A stretch of DNA of 62,000 nt from Zygnema cylindricum (lineage: Eukaryota > Streptophyta > Zygnematophyceae > Zygnematales > Zygnemataceae): assembly GCA_037447655.1 (NCBI GenBank), contig JBBHKE010002252.1, positions 38,142 through 100,141 on the forward strand. The letters run 5' to 3'. Below, one piece after another: positions 43,288 through 53,022 of the stretch. The notes beneath the pieces are model-generated. The model made no database searches and was not told the origin of the DNA. It saw nothing but the letters and a program-made list of their open reading frames with translations. The number at the start of each line of letters is the position of its first letter. Within the stretch, counting starts at the first letter, position 1. The position numbers and the translations under genes were made by a program.

Positions 43288-45288
43288 ATGGAGGTCTCAG
43301 AGTTTCAGGTTATGGGCCCACCATCTAGGGTGCCTATGTTCGATGGAACAGACTTCACCTATTGGGAGTTTACAATGGCGGGATTGCTTTTTGAGAAACA
43401 CTTATGGGGAATTGTTTCGGGACAAGTGAGATGTCCGCCACTTGGCTTTGGAGGAGCTTACTATGGAGATTCATCTGAGGCTTCCCAGAATATCAACCGG
43501 AGCTCAGATGCAACGGAAGGTGAAGGGAAAAATCTTTCTGTGGATAGGGAAATAGGGGAGAAGGAAAAAGGGACACATATGGTGAGGGGAGATAGGCTAT
43601 CAGCTATGGTACCACATGTAGGGATTAAAACTGAAGAAAATGACACAAAAATATGGGAATACAAAAACACTATAACAAAACATCTCATACTTAGATATGT
43701 GTCTAAGTCGATAGCTATCACTCTTTTAAGTCTAACCAAAGCTTCAAAGATATAGGAAGCAATAATTCAGATTTATAAGAGTGAGACTATTCAGAGGCAG
43801 CAATTAGTAAAACATGAAATAGATGCCTACGTTTATAAAGGCGGTAGCATGATAGAGTTTTGCAATGATATTGCTGCGTTATACGTTGAGCTTACTAGTG
43901 CGAGATATGTAGAATCTGAGGAGAGTAAGATTAATACACTACTTATGAAACTCCCAGATGAGTACGAAAACATCATTTGTCGTATGCAGGCAATAAATGG
44001 CTCTTCATGGACTTGGAGCTTTACCATGGAGATAATTCTTGTGAAGGAAAGCACTTTGGAGCTTCATAGGGGAAAGGACAGGGTCAATGCATTTTCAGCT
44101 GGTGGTGATTGGCGGAAGCGTGATGAGAGGAACGGCGGTGACAAGCGGAAGGGTGATGAGAGGAAAGGTGGTGACGAGCGGAAGCGTGATGAGAGAAAGA
44201 AAGACAAAGGTAAACCTTATCGGAACTTTGGTGGAAAGAGAGGGAGAGGAAAAGAAAGGGGAGCTTTGAAAAAGGGGGCTTGCTTCTTTTGTAGGGAACC
44301 GGGTCATTATATGGAGGAATGCCCTTGTTTGGAAAAACTTAGAAGTTGGAATGTGGATGAGGAGGAAGAAGGGGAAGAGGAGAAAGAGGATGAAGATATT
44401 TTAGAGCTTCTCCGGATTAGTAGTATGGGGAAGAAAGAAAAGCACACAGTAATTGCACGAAGGCAACAGTGTGTTTTTGGAGGTATAAGGGAAGTAAAGA
44501 GAGAGGAGGTACTTGAGGATGTCGAGGAGTATAGAGTGTATGACTTAGAAATGAGAAAGTCAGTTCTAGGATCCATAAGTGAAAACGGGAAAGGTAAAAT
44601 TAATCAGGATAATTTTATAGATAATAGGGAACCAAAAAACTAGTCGGAAAGGGAGACTTCAACGGATTCCGAGGAAAGGGGAGAAGTGAAACTCGAAGAG
44701 GTTTCAAAGGATAGAGGAGAAAAGAAATATTTATTGGGAATTAAATTAGAAAGTAATAGTGGAAAGAATTCCATGGGAGAGAGTGAGGGAAGTTCACAAA
44801 ATGGGGTAATTATCATGGATAAAAATATGAGTACGAAAGATGTAGATCTTATGAGGAACTTAGTGGGGACTAGTGTTTTTTGGGAATATTTCAGGGTGGA
44901 TGGATTTGACATCACTACTTGGTGTGACGTCACTTGTGAAGATAAGCATGTAAAAGGGTTAGCATCTGGGTGTATGTTGCAGATTGGAAATGGGGCTGGC
45001 TGTTGGGATCGCAAGAGGGAAATCGGTTTGTGTGTGGATGAAAGAGTGATGAAGTGGATAAAATCTTTGCTCGAATTTATGGAAAAAGGGATGTTAAATA
45101 AAATGTGTGATGCAATTATCATTTCAGTTCATTTAATGCACTGTGTTAAATACTTAAGTTTTATGAAAGGAAAAGGAAAAAGGAAAAAGAAAAGAAAAAA
45201 AAAAAAAAGGGGGAAGGGGTGTTTGTTTACTTGTTTGTGGAAGTTGAAAGAAAATAGACTAGAAAATAAGGGGAGTGTTGATATTTGA
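43288..45288 (+). pseudogene. B gag fused in frame to RNase H remnant (two stops)
   Basis: One frame runs from ATG 43288 in the LTR (MEVSEFQV) through the PBS (MGPPSRVPMFDGTDFTYWEF) to beyond the 3' LTR start. Capsid motifs: HLILRYVSKSIAIT, YKSETIQRQQLVKHEIDAYV-type, LPDEYENIICRMQAINGSSW. A basic repeat (DERKGGDERKRDERK) leads to knuckle CFFCREPGHYMEEC, an acidic linker (EEEEGEEEKEDED), then a region collinear with RNase H of E: FDITTWCDVTCEDKHVKGLA, SGCMLQIGNGAGCWD, MKWIKSLLEF. The only stops are TAG at 43753 and 44641. The RNase H Asp/Glu set is incomplete, so enzymatic activity is not expected. Likely role: structural Gag packaging its own RNA. Confidence 0.88.
43308..43320 (+). other. primer-binding site of B
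   Basis: ggttatgggccca directly after the LTR. Complementary to the anticodon arm of initiator tRNA-Met. Confidence 0.92.
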
Positions 45289-46485
45289 GTATTTTCTAGG
45301 TCTGTATTAGGATAGAAAAAGAGCTGAGGCGGTCTGCCTCTAACTCCCCTATCGAAGCCCCCACACTTGTTGTAGTCACTGAAGGCTGGATAGGGAGCTA
45401 GAGCCATGGCTGCCTAGGCTCTCTAGAGAAGACAAGGGGTGAATTAGGTAGACTTACCAAAAGTTAGTTGACGGACCCAAGAATTGATCCTGGTACTGGC
45501 GTCCGTCAATCCGCATTAGCCGTTAGCTCTAGCCGTTAAGTCTAGGACTGATATTACGATATATAGGGTTTGATAAATATATAAATCTTTATATGTAGAT
45601 AAATCCGTTTAACGGCTTATATATACTTTGTACATAGATACAGTTTGATTTAGTACGAAATACGGTATGTGGACAGAACAGATACCGCGCATTTGTTTCG
45701 ATAGCGAAACAAATACCGCGCATTTGTTTCGATAGCGAAACGAATACCGTGCGTCGAATTTCAGCGGCTAGGATTATAGCCGGTTTTGATCGGACGGCCA
45801 CGATAGGCGCCGCGATCACGGAAAAGGCATTTTTGGCGTTTTACGGTCTTTGCCACGTCAAATGACACGTGGCATGATAACATTGGACTACGGGACTTCC
45901 GGAGATTACAGGAACTAATCCTGATTTGACACGTGTCGACATTTTGGCCATGTCGTACAATGGCCGTACATAAAGTACACCGCCACCTGTACTTTTCTGT
46001 ACGACACAATAATTTGATTGGTGCCGTACTTTAGTAGATAGAGTTTTAGAGAGGGCATAGGACTTTAAAAATTTTGGGTAGGCAACAACCTCTCCCAGAG
46101 AGCACTCTGTATAAATGGCAAACTTTGGCCAGCCATAACTAACAATTTACTTGACCATTTTCAGTTATTCTTTTTGCTGCGGACTCAGGGGAGTCCACTC
46201 TACACATGGGTGTAGTCGGTCAGAGTTTTTCTGTGTCAGGGTGGCTGCATTTATAAGGGAAAGTCAAAGCGGGTGAATGTGTCCAAATCTCATATTCTAA
46301 CTTTGCATTCTGTGGTGGAACTGAGCACACAGAAAGTGTTATTTCACAGAGGTGAATCTATATTGGGATTGTGACTGTCAAGGGGTCAGTCATTTGGGTT
46401 TATATTAAATTGGAGTCGGCACTATCTAGATTAGCTTCTTTTGGATCTGCATACTCTGAGGGCCAATGGAGGTCTCAGAGTTTCA
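45276..46485 (+). repeat. B 3' LTR (1210 bp)
   Basis: Same order of motifs as the 5' LTR: tRNA-like module at 45473-45545 (antisense), doubled palindrome 45691-45745, inverted CCAAT gattggt (46017-46023), TATAAAT near 46110 and hairpin ggactcaggggagtcc (46182-46197). Confidence 0.95.
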
Positions 46486-46511
46486 TGGACGTGGGTAGGA
46501 AATGGGCCATT
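46486..46511 (-). pseudogene. G3 integrase, 26-base island
   Basis: Between elements B and S3. On the minus strand it reads MAHFLPTS, exactly the stretch expected between the integrase parts on either side. It shows that both copia elements entered the same gene 21 bases apart. Confidence 0.85.
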
Positions 46512-47079
46512 TGCAATTTTTTGTCCTCCATTTGGACAAAATTGAGGAAGCCTCTAGGTAGTGTTTGACTAACCCACTTTCAACAAGAGAAATTGCTACC
46601 CTAGCAGATAAATAGATAATCTGACTGCACCACTGTGCAGTCTGGACTCCCCTGAGTCCACAGCAAAAAAGAATCACTGAAAACGCCTAACCAGGCGATT
46701 AATTATCGAGTGGCAAAAGGTGCCAATATTTATACAAGCTTGTTGGGAGAGAGGTGGCTACCTCCTCAATTCACTAAGTCCCAAACCCTCTCACAACCCC
46801 TATCTATTGATGTACAAAACCAATCAAAAGACTCTATAGTACAAAAAAGGTACTATGGTCGATGTACTTTCTATACGGCCTGTGTACGACAAGGCCATGG
46901 AGTGGACGTCTGTCTCCTACGGACTTGTCCTCACGCTCCCCGGGATTCCAGTTTGCGAATGACATATTGCCACGTGTCGCCAAGTCATGTTACATCCGAA
47001 AACCGCCAAAGCGGCCATTCCAGGATCTCGGCAATGATGTGAGCCGTTGGATCCAAATCGGCTTTGATTCCCAGCCTTT

Positions 47080-47108
47080 CAAAACAAATGTTCTGTACAT
47101 TTGTTTTG
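47080..47108. promoter_or_regulatory. LTR palindrome (11-bp stem) in S3
   Basis: caaaacaaatg-ttctgta-catttgttttg, perfect 11-bp stem with a 7-base loop. Confidence 0.75.
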
Positions 47109-47229
47109 TGAGCACTAAATGCCCCAACTAGTTTCTATGTATCCTATTTGTAATTCCGTTAATTAGATTTAGTCGTCTATCTATTGTATAAATAGCTATC
47201 GAACCCCATGTATCCTAACGGACTACTAC

Positions 47230-47295
47230 GACAGACTGGTAAGGATTGACGGCTATGCCTCGCCCTACCGGTTGGAGGTTCGAGTCCTACAGGAC
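47230..47295 (+). other. tRNA-like module in S3, antisense to the LTR
   Basis: tggtaaggattgacggctatgcc (A-box-like, from 47237) and ggttcgagtcc (47277-47287), a perfect match to the B-box consensus GGTTCGANTCC. It is the clearest pol III-like B box of the set. Confidence 0.7.
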
Positions 47296-47535
47296 TCAAC
47301 CTTTTTGGTTGAGAGGACTTAACCTTTTTGGTTGAGAGTGAATTAGGTCACTCTTAAGCCTTGCCTATGGAGCTAAGGCTGCCATGGCTCCACCGCCCTC
47401 TCTCTCCTTCTGTGACTACAACAAGTGTGGGGGCCAGAGGGAGAAGGTGGAGGCAGGCTATCTCTGCTTTTATTTTTATTCTTTGTTTTAATTATGACCT
47501 AAAAAACATCTCACCTAAATCTAGTGATTTCAACA

Positions 47536-48420
47536 CCATTTTCGTCAAATATTCCACGACAACGAAGATTGAGTCGTAGCCCTCTTTAGTCAGCGAAAGG
47601 GCTACGATGAAATCCATCGAAATCCCCTCCCAAGGAACAGATGGTATGGGAAGGGGTTGTAACAGGCCTTCATGCCCTAAATCCGATTTATTCCTATTAC
47701 AAGAGTCACACGTCCGGACATATTCCGCAATGTCGCCAGTCATGTTCGGCCAGTAATACGTCTTTGCAACACACGCGATTGTTTTATCCCGCCCAAAGTG
47801 TCCGCTGAGCGGCTCGTCGTGGCTCTGTTTAAGAATCGCGTGACGTAACTCCATATTTGTCGAAACATAAAGTCGTGTTGCTTTACTCGGTCTGTACCGC
47901 CACATACCATTGATGGTTCGGATTAGTACCTTCCGTTTACTGAGTACCTTCAGTGTGTCGTCGTCGTCATAGGCGGCCTTTATCATACTTAACCACTGTT
48001 CGTCCACTTGCATCGTACTAATGACTGCGCTGAGTTTCGGGTCTTGCGCTGCGGTCGCCGCTGCGGTGTTCTCCTTCACCGAGCTTACGTTTACATGTTG
48101 CGATGCTTGCGATCGTTGCTTCGCTACGGGCGCAGCGACTCCGGGTCTTCTTGACAACGCATCCGCCGGGTTTGTCTTGCCCGGTTTATATTCGATAATC
48201 AGTTCAAACCTAAAGAAACGTAATCCATCGCACATGTTTCTTGGACAACTTCGGCTGTGTTTATAGGTACTGTAGGGCGTGGTGATCCGTGATAACCATG
48301 ATCCGCTTCCCCTGAACGTAACACTTCCAAACCTCCAGCGCATTGATGATAGCGATTGTCTCCTTCTCATGGGTGGCCTAATTAAGCTCCACTGCATTTA
48401 GTTTTCGACTGTCTTAGGCA
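47536..48420 (-). pseudogene. G3 RNase H end and integrase N-terminus
   Basis: Minus strand: VITDHHALQYL and the FELIIEYKPGKTNPADALSR end of RNase H, then a linker, and the integrase zinc finger HDEPLSGHFGRDKT..YVRTCDSCNRNK (H-x-H and C-x2-C). The core follows: PWEGISMDFIVALSLTKEGY and DSIFVVVEYLTKM, up to the S3 insertion. Some stops near 48240-48380. Integrase inserts the cDNA; chromoviruses usually add a C-terminal chromodomain, not reached here. Confidence 0.9.
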
Positions 48421-49373
48421 ATGGGTTGAAGGCCTTTCCTTGATCTTGTATAAGGATCCCTCCAATAGCCGTATTGCTGGCGTCGGTGATTATCGTCCAA
48501 GGGTAAGTCCGGGTCGGGAACAGCTAACACAGAGATGGTAACCAACCGCTCCTTTAGCGTGTTAAAGGCTGCCCCTTGCGCCGATTTCCAATCATAGGGC
48601 ACGTCATTATTGAGTAACACCGTAAGTGGTGTAGCGATTTTTGCGAAACCCTCGACAAAACGTCGATAGTAGGAGCATAATCCTAGAAAGCTCCGTAATT
48701 CCGTAATATTCGCTAGCTGCGGCCACTCTTTTACTACCCTTGTTTTGTTCGGATCCACTGCGATTCTGTCCTGACTCACCACATGGCCCAGAAAATCAAT
48801 TTTCTCCTTGAAGAAGTCATATTTGCTTCTCTTTGCGTACAACATATTTTCCCGAAGGACTTGTAGGACCATCCGTAGATGCTTTATATGATCATCCAGC
48901 GTTCGGCTATACACCAAAATGTCGTCTAGAAAGACGATTACAAACACGTCCAGATATTGCTGAAAGATGGAATTCATTAAATGCATAAAAGTTGCCGGTG
49001 CGTTAGTCAACCCGAACGGCATTACCCAAAACTGGAAATGACCATACCGAGTTCTAAACGCCGTCTTTTCCACATCTTCCTCGGCAATTCTAATCTGGTG
49101 GTAGCCGCTCCGTAAGTCTATCTTCGAAAAATAATTAGCACCTCGAAGTCGATCCAATAATTCGTCTATCCTCGGTAAAGGGTACGCATTCTTCACCGTT
49201 AATTTGTTTAGCGCTCGGTAGTCTATACACATACGGAAACCTCCATCTTTCTTGTTTACGAAGAGAACAGGGGCTCCATATGGTGACTTGCTCGGTTCGA
49301 TTGCTCCGGCTTCGACCAACTCTGCGAGTTGCTTTTTGAGTTCGTCTAACTCGGTGTAACTCATCTTGTACAT
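48414..49373 (-). pseudogene. G3 reverse transcriptase
   Basis: Minus-strand frame of 319 codons with [75 protein letters not shown], the catalytic [17 protein letters not shown] and [16 protein letters not shown]. These are the full Ty3/gypsy RT order, thumb and start of RNase H. The catalytic Asp pair is intact. Best resemblance is to chromoviruses. The frame then breaks. Confidence 0.95.
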
Positions 49374-49606
49374 CCGATTAGCCGAGGGTACCGCTCCGAG
49401 AACAAGCTCTATCTTATGGTCTACTTCGTGCTTCGGAGGTAGTCCTTCGGGAAGCTTCGGGGGAAATAAATCTACGTACTCCTCGAGAAGTTATGTCACG
49501 ACTTCCGAGGCCTCTTCCGAAGTCTTTCCAGTGTCGTCACTTTATTTTGAGTCGAAGTCGTGGTCCTTTTTCTTCCATTCCTCCGGGATCTCCTCCTTCG
49601 CCTCCT

Positions 49607-50140
49607 CTATTGGCTGGACGACCGCCATACCAATCGTTTCCCCTTTTTGAGTGCCCTCTTAAGCTGTAAGGCCGAAAGTAGGCGTCCCTCTTCCGCTCCC
49701 TTACCACCTGCTCCCGCTTTTACCTCAAACTCTTCTTCACCTTTCTTCACTCTCATGTGACCACTTCGCCAATCGATCGTCAGATTCCATTTTTGCAGCC
49801 ACGGTTTTCCCACGATTACTTCATGGTCCCCAAGAGGTAATACATGAAGCGTGTCATACCATCGGAATTTCCCAATTCCAACGCGTATCCTCGGAGTACG
49901 ATGGGTAATCGATAAGGAACTTCCGTCGGCCAATTGTAGTGACTGATGATCTTTTAGCACTACGAGAGGAAGTTTCAACTTTTTCACCATCGCCTCGTTG
50001 ATGAAGTTCCCCGATGCTGTAGAGTCCACCATGAAGTTTGTTGCGTTCAATATCAAAGGGTCTCCTCCTTCTCCGGCTAACCTCATAATGTTAAGTGTTC
50101 CCTTTTTGGGACCTTTTCGTTTTGGACATTCTCGAGCCAT
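49607..50140 (-). pseudogene. G3 retropepsin and linker
   Basis: Minus strand: FMVDSTASGNFINEAMVKKL corresponds to the DSG active-site loop (Gly replaced by Thr), followed by LPLGDHEVIVGKPWLQKWNL, the conserved I-x-G-x-P/D-W region of gypsy proteases. Just upstream lies the end of the gag zinc knuckle. Processing of Gag-Pol would be its role; the active-site change suggests inactivation. Confidence 0.85.
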
Positions 50141-51050
50141 ATGATCTTGGGAACCGCACTAGAAACATAGGCCATTTTGTCTCCTCCGCTGAATCTCCTC
50201 GGGGGATAAGTCATTCGCCTTGGTCTTGGTAGATTTCTTCTTTCTCCGCAGGACGTTGACCACTTTCGTATCCTCGTCAATTGCTCCGAGCTCCATAGGG
50301 GTTGGACCATCGTCTCGTCGGCTTCCTTCGCCGCTGCTCGACCCGTAATGATAAGGTCTGCGGAGGTTGAAGTCGACCGAATCGGTCCGCTCCGCGAACT
50401 GGATGATTGCCGAGAGACTAGGAGTCATAGTTTCCCGAGCAAGCCATTGTTCCACATCCCTACGAATAGATGATTTAAGCCCCTTCACGTAGCGATCCAC
50501 GGCTTCATCCTCCATCATCGTAGGTATTTGAACTTTGCACTCCAAGAACCGCTGCGTAAACTCCAACACTGAGGTTCGTTGCTTCAATATTGCGATCTTA
50601 TCTCTTGCCGCCTTCACCGTATTGACGGGCTGCCAAGCTTCGCGGAGGAGTTGGATGAAGAGAGCCCAAACGGTCGGTATCTCATCACTTTCTATCATTG
50701 TCTTCCACCATGCCCCCACTGCCCCTTTAAGAAGACCACCCGCAGAGTGAATCATCTCACCATCCGATAGGCTAGGAAAATTCTCTAGATAGTTCGCAAC
50801 GGAGAATAGCCATGTGTCAAGTTTCTTGTGTCTTGCAGGGTCAAACTTGTCGGAAGTCTTAATTTCGGTATCCTGAAGTCTCTCTCTATTCCTCCATGAG
50901 GACGCTCCCCAAGACGAGACTCCAAGGCTGCGACGGTGTTACTCAGCTGTGCGTTTTGTAATCTAACGCTTTCCTACTCCCTGAGAACTTGCGCTAACAT
51001 TTTTGTAGTGGATACGCCGTGTTCGTCTATGCTGTCGAGTCACGAAAAGT
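50083..51050 (-). pseudogene. G3 gag (retrotrans_gag) with zinc knuckle containing a stop
   Basis: The capsid region is in the frame 50755-50159: GAVGAWWKTMIESDEIPTVW, LREAWQPVNTVKAARDKIAI, VLEFTQRFLECK and a WLARETMTP segment, the pattern of gypsy retrotrans_gag. It ends with NGLCF-stop-CGSQDHMAREC, a CCHC knuckle split by TAG at about 50159. The N-terminal part up to the PBS is broken by stops. Confidence 0.88.
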
Positions 51051-51064
51051 TGTTTTGATACCAG

Positions 51065-51556
51065 TGTAAAAGGGGCGATAACACACCATAGCACGCCACA
51101 ATGCACAGCGGAAAACACCAAGGATCTTCCCGTAGCAACACTAGGAGCACACAGCACTAACAGACAAGGTTGCGCTGTATTACTTGAAAGAGAGTACAAG
51201 GATTGTGCTCGCTGCGAAGGTCTACGCGAAGAAGAGTGTCCTACTCACTGGACCTACATGACTATTTTATACTAGGTAACTGCTAGTCAACCTTATACTG
51301 TACAACTGTACACGTGGACATTCACGGTCAACCGAGATCTGTCCAAACATTCTTCTAGAACTATACCGGTCTATCTACATTCTGTGGCGTTGCTATGCTG
51401 CGCTTCTATGTTACTGCGCTACTAAGTTGCTACGCTGCTTAGTTGCTATGCTGCTGCGCTGCGCTGGTTTGGGATCGCAGCTGCGCTACTCTGGAACCAC
51501 AACCGTAGCAGCCTAGCCCTAGCCACTAAGTACTCAAATTCTGTAACCCTGTTACA
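51065..51556 (-). repeat. G3 5' LTR (492 bp)
   Basis: tgtaaaaggg...ccctgttaca. The GTTGCTATGCTGC repeat lies at about 51388-51465. Next to the PBS on the left; flank ccgag on the right. Confidence 0.93.
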
Positions 51557-51577
51557 CCGAGGGAGCCGCCAAATCAA

Positions 51578-52762
51578 ATGGCCGATGGCTCTGTCCTTGA
51601 AACTAGGCATCCCAATGTCAAAAGCATCAGTGGATGGGACGCCATTCAGCCGACGACAAAGGAGTCAAGCAAGAAGGACATGAACAGAGTTCTAACCCTA
51701 CACAGAAAGAATATAAGCAGCGAACAGAGAAGGTGCAGACTTAACTATGCAGATGTTGTTGCAGCAACAAATGCAACGATCGAATACGGCTCAGACAAGT
51801 CAAGGGCCATCATCTGCTCTAAGTGGAGCAGGCGAGAGAATCGAGATCTTAAGATTAAGGATCACCGATCTCAAGAGGAGACAAGAAGGAGATCTTACCT
51901 CAAAAAAGCCGAAGATTTGGTGTGTCAGATAGACGCCACGCTTAACCACATCGCCTCAGACCAACGTGAATTCACAGAATGTGATGAAGAAACATGCGGA
52001 GATGTTACACAGAATGCACAAAGTCGACCAAGTGCGTCATCCACCATTTGCAAAGAGGATAAGAGCAGTGTCCTGTACAGAGAAACAACAAAATGCCAAC
52101 ACGTCAAGCATGTCAATGTCGAAACTAAAGTAGGAAGCAAAGGTGGCACACGCATGATTGCAACAACGCGGCAAAATAAATTCATCGAAAGTCAGAAAGC
52201 ATCAGACTTTGCAACAGAGAAAACCGCCAATCCTCACCCGGAGACGACAAATGCAAGCAGTGACAAAATAATGTCACGCAGGAAAATAGTTGACTGTAAG
52301 AAAGAGGAATCAAGGAGGATCGATGAAAAGGGTCATAGTTCCACTCACCAGATAAAGGATGTTGAGAACAAGAAGATCCATCGAGTTTCGGAGATCATTG
52401 GTAGCCGAGTGGCTACATGCGGTCCCATGAGCACAGATTTGCGTCATGTCGACCAAGGCAGTAAGAGTAAAGACACCGATCTGCAAAATAGAAAGAAAAA
52501 TCTTAATGTGTTGGTAAACGAACAAAGTAAGGAGGGGAACGAGCAAGGTGTACGAGGCACATGGAGGGAGCACAAGGACAACCAAGAAGTGGGAGGCAAT
52601 CAGCGAGCATCACTCATCAAATCAGACAACAAGGTAATCAACTCCAAAGTTTACAAAAGCAGTGGGAGAAAGAGAGGTGACAAAGACAAAACCAACCATC
52701 CGAGAAGGGAGTCAGAGCCGAGTGTCACAAGAGTAGATTCCACTTCAGTTTCGAATAGATAG
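51578..52762 (+). CDS. X copy 1 ORF, 394 codons, unknown protein
   Basis: Uninterrupted frame from ATG 51578 to TAG. The product is hydrophilic, Lys/Glu/Ser/Asn/Gln-rich, with no membrane segment or signal peptide: MADGSVLETRHPNVKSISGW at the start, DLVCQIDATLNHIASDQREF in the middle, DLRHVDQGSKSKDTDLQNRK and GTWREHKDNQEVGGNQRASL near the end. No Cys/His knuckle or catalytic motif. The corresponding frame is open in part in copies 2 (55217-55723) and 3 (59287-59745, 59992-60693). Substitutions between copies change amino acids freely, so constraint is weak. I do not recognise it. The family's 5' end has a copia-type PBS and gag-like sequence, so this may be the extended gag region or a spacer ORF of a non-autonomous element. 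Confidence 0.5.
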   Translation: MADGSVLETRHPNVKSISGWDAIQPTTKESSKKDMNRVLTLHRKNISSEQRRCRLNYADVVAATNATIEYGSDKSRAIICSKWSRRENRDLKIKDHRSQEETRRRSYLKKAEDLVCQIDATLNHIASDQREFTECDEETCGDVTQNAQSRPSASSTICKEDKSSVLYRETTKCQHVKHVNVETKVGSKGGTRMIATTRQNKFIESQKASDFATEKTANPHPETTNASSDKIMSRRKIVDCKKEESRRIDEKGHSSTHQIKDVENKKIHRVSEIIGSRVATCGPMSTDLRHVDQGSKSKDTDLQNRKKNLNVLVNEQSKEGNEQGVRGTWREHKDNQEVGGNQRASLIKSDNKVINSKVYKSSGRKRGDKDKTNHPRRESEPSVTRVDSTSVSNR

Positions 52763-53022
52763 GAGGCCTCGAATCCTCTACCTTCCCCATCTATAACGAC
52801 CATCACAAGGCGGGAGCAAAGTCATCACAGACGATGAAGCACTCTACAAAACAGGTGAAACGCATGTCAGTAACTCCACCAGAAAAGGAGAGGATTCATG
52901 CATCAGTTTTACTCACACAAACAAGTGATTACTAGAAAGTGAGTAAAGAGGCTTAGATTAGGAGCAAACTCATTTCTAACAGAGTTGCAGCTGAGATAAA
53001 GGCGCATACAGGGAAGGAGGTC

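Larger units (their letters stand above)
42098..43307 (+). repeat. B 5' LTR (1210 bp)
   Basis: tgtcgatatttgag...gagtttca. Contains a tRNA-like module (42293-42365), a doubled palindrome (42514-42537 and 42545-42568), an inverted CCAAT variant, TATAAAT (42932-42938) and R-region hairpins from about 43004. Confidence 0.95.
42098..46485 (+). mobile_element. B: complete non-autonomous copia element, TSD tggac
   Basis: 5' LTR 42098-43307 and 3' LTR 45276-46485, both 1210 bp, with a perfect 5-bp duplication tggac at 42093-42097 and 46486-46490. PBS 43308-43320, PPT aaaataaggggag (45263-45275). The 1968-bp interior codes for gag joined to an RNase H remnant and has no room for protease, integrase or RT. 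The LTRs differ by a few per cent by eye, so the insertion is not brand new. It sits in the integrase gene of G3. Mobilisation must have used enzymes of a relative such as E or C. Confidence 0.96.
46512..47535 (-). mobile_element. S3: solo copia LTR, reverse orientation (1024 bp), TSD ccatt
   Basis: C-type LTR on the minus strand (tgttgaaatcactag...aaattgca) flanked by ccatt at 46507-46511 and 47536-47540. It contains a tRNA-like module (plus strand, 47230-47295, with a consensus B box ggttcgagtcc at 47277-47287), an 11-bp-stem palindrome (47080-47108) and the inverted R hairpins. There is a 32-base tandem (aggactcaacctttttggttgag, 47290-47340) next to the tRNA-like module. Confidence 0.94.
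47536..51556 (-). mobile_element. G3: chromovirus-type gypsy element, 5' LTR through integrase
   Basis: Minus-strand element: 5' LTR 51065-51556, PBS 51052-51063 (tggtatcaaaac, one base after the LTR; 3' end of initiator tRNA-Met), gag, protease, RT, RNase H and integrase. The integrase is split by S3 and B and continues at 41741-42097, where E cuts it. The remainder and the 3' LTR are not identified; G2 has a related LTR, but its flanks do not match as one insertion. Confidence 0.93.

Noticed and set aside
42098-46485. Intact autonomous copia element
   Set aside because: Protease, integrase and RT motifs are all absent in the 1968-bp interior.
30845-51556. G2 and G3 as the two ends of a single gypsy insertion
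   Set aside because: LTRs are visibly diverged and the outer flanks (tatat and ccgag) do not match; possible only with further rearrangement.
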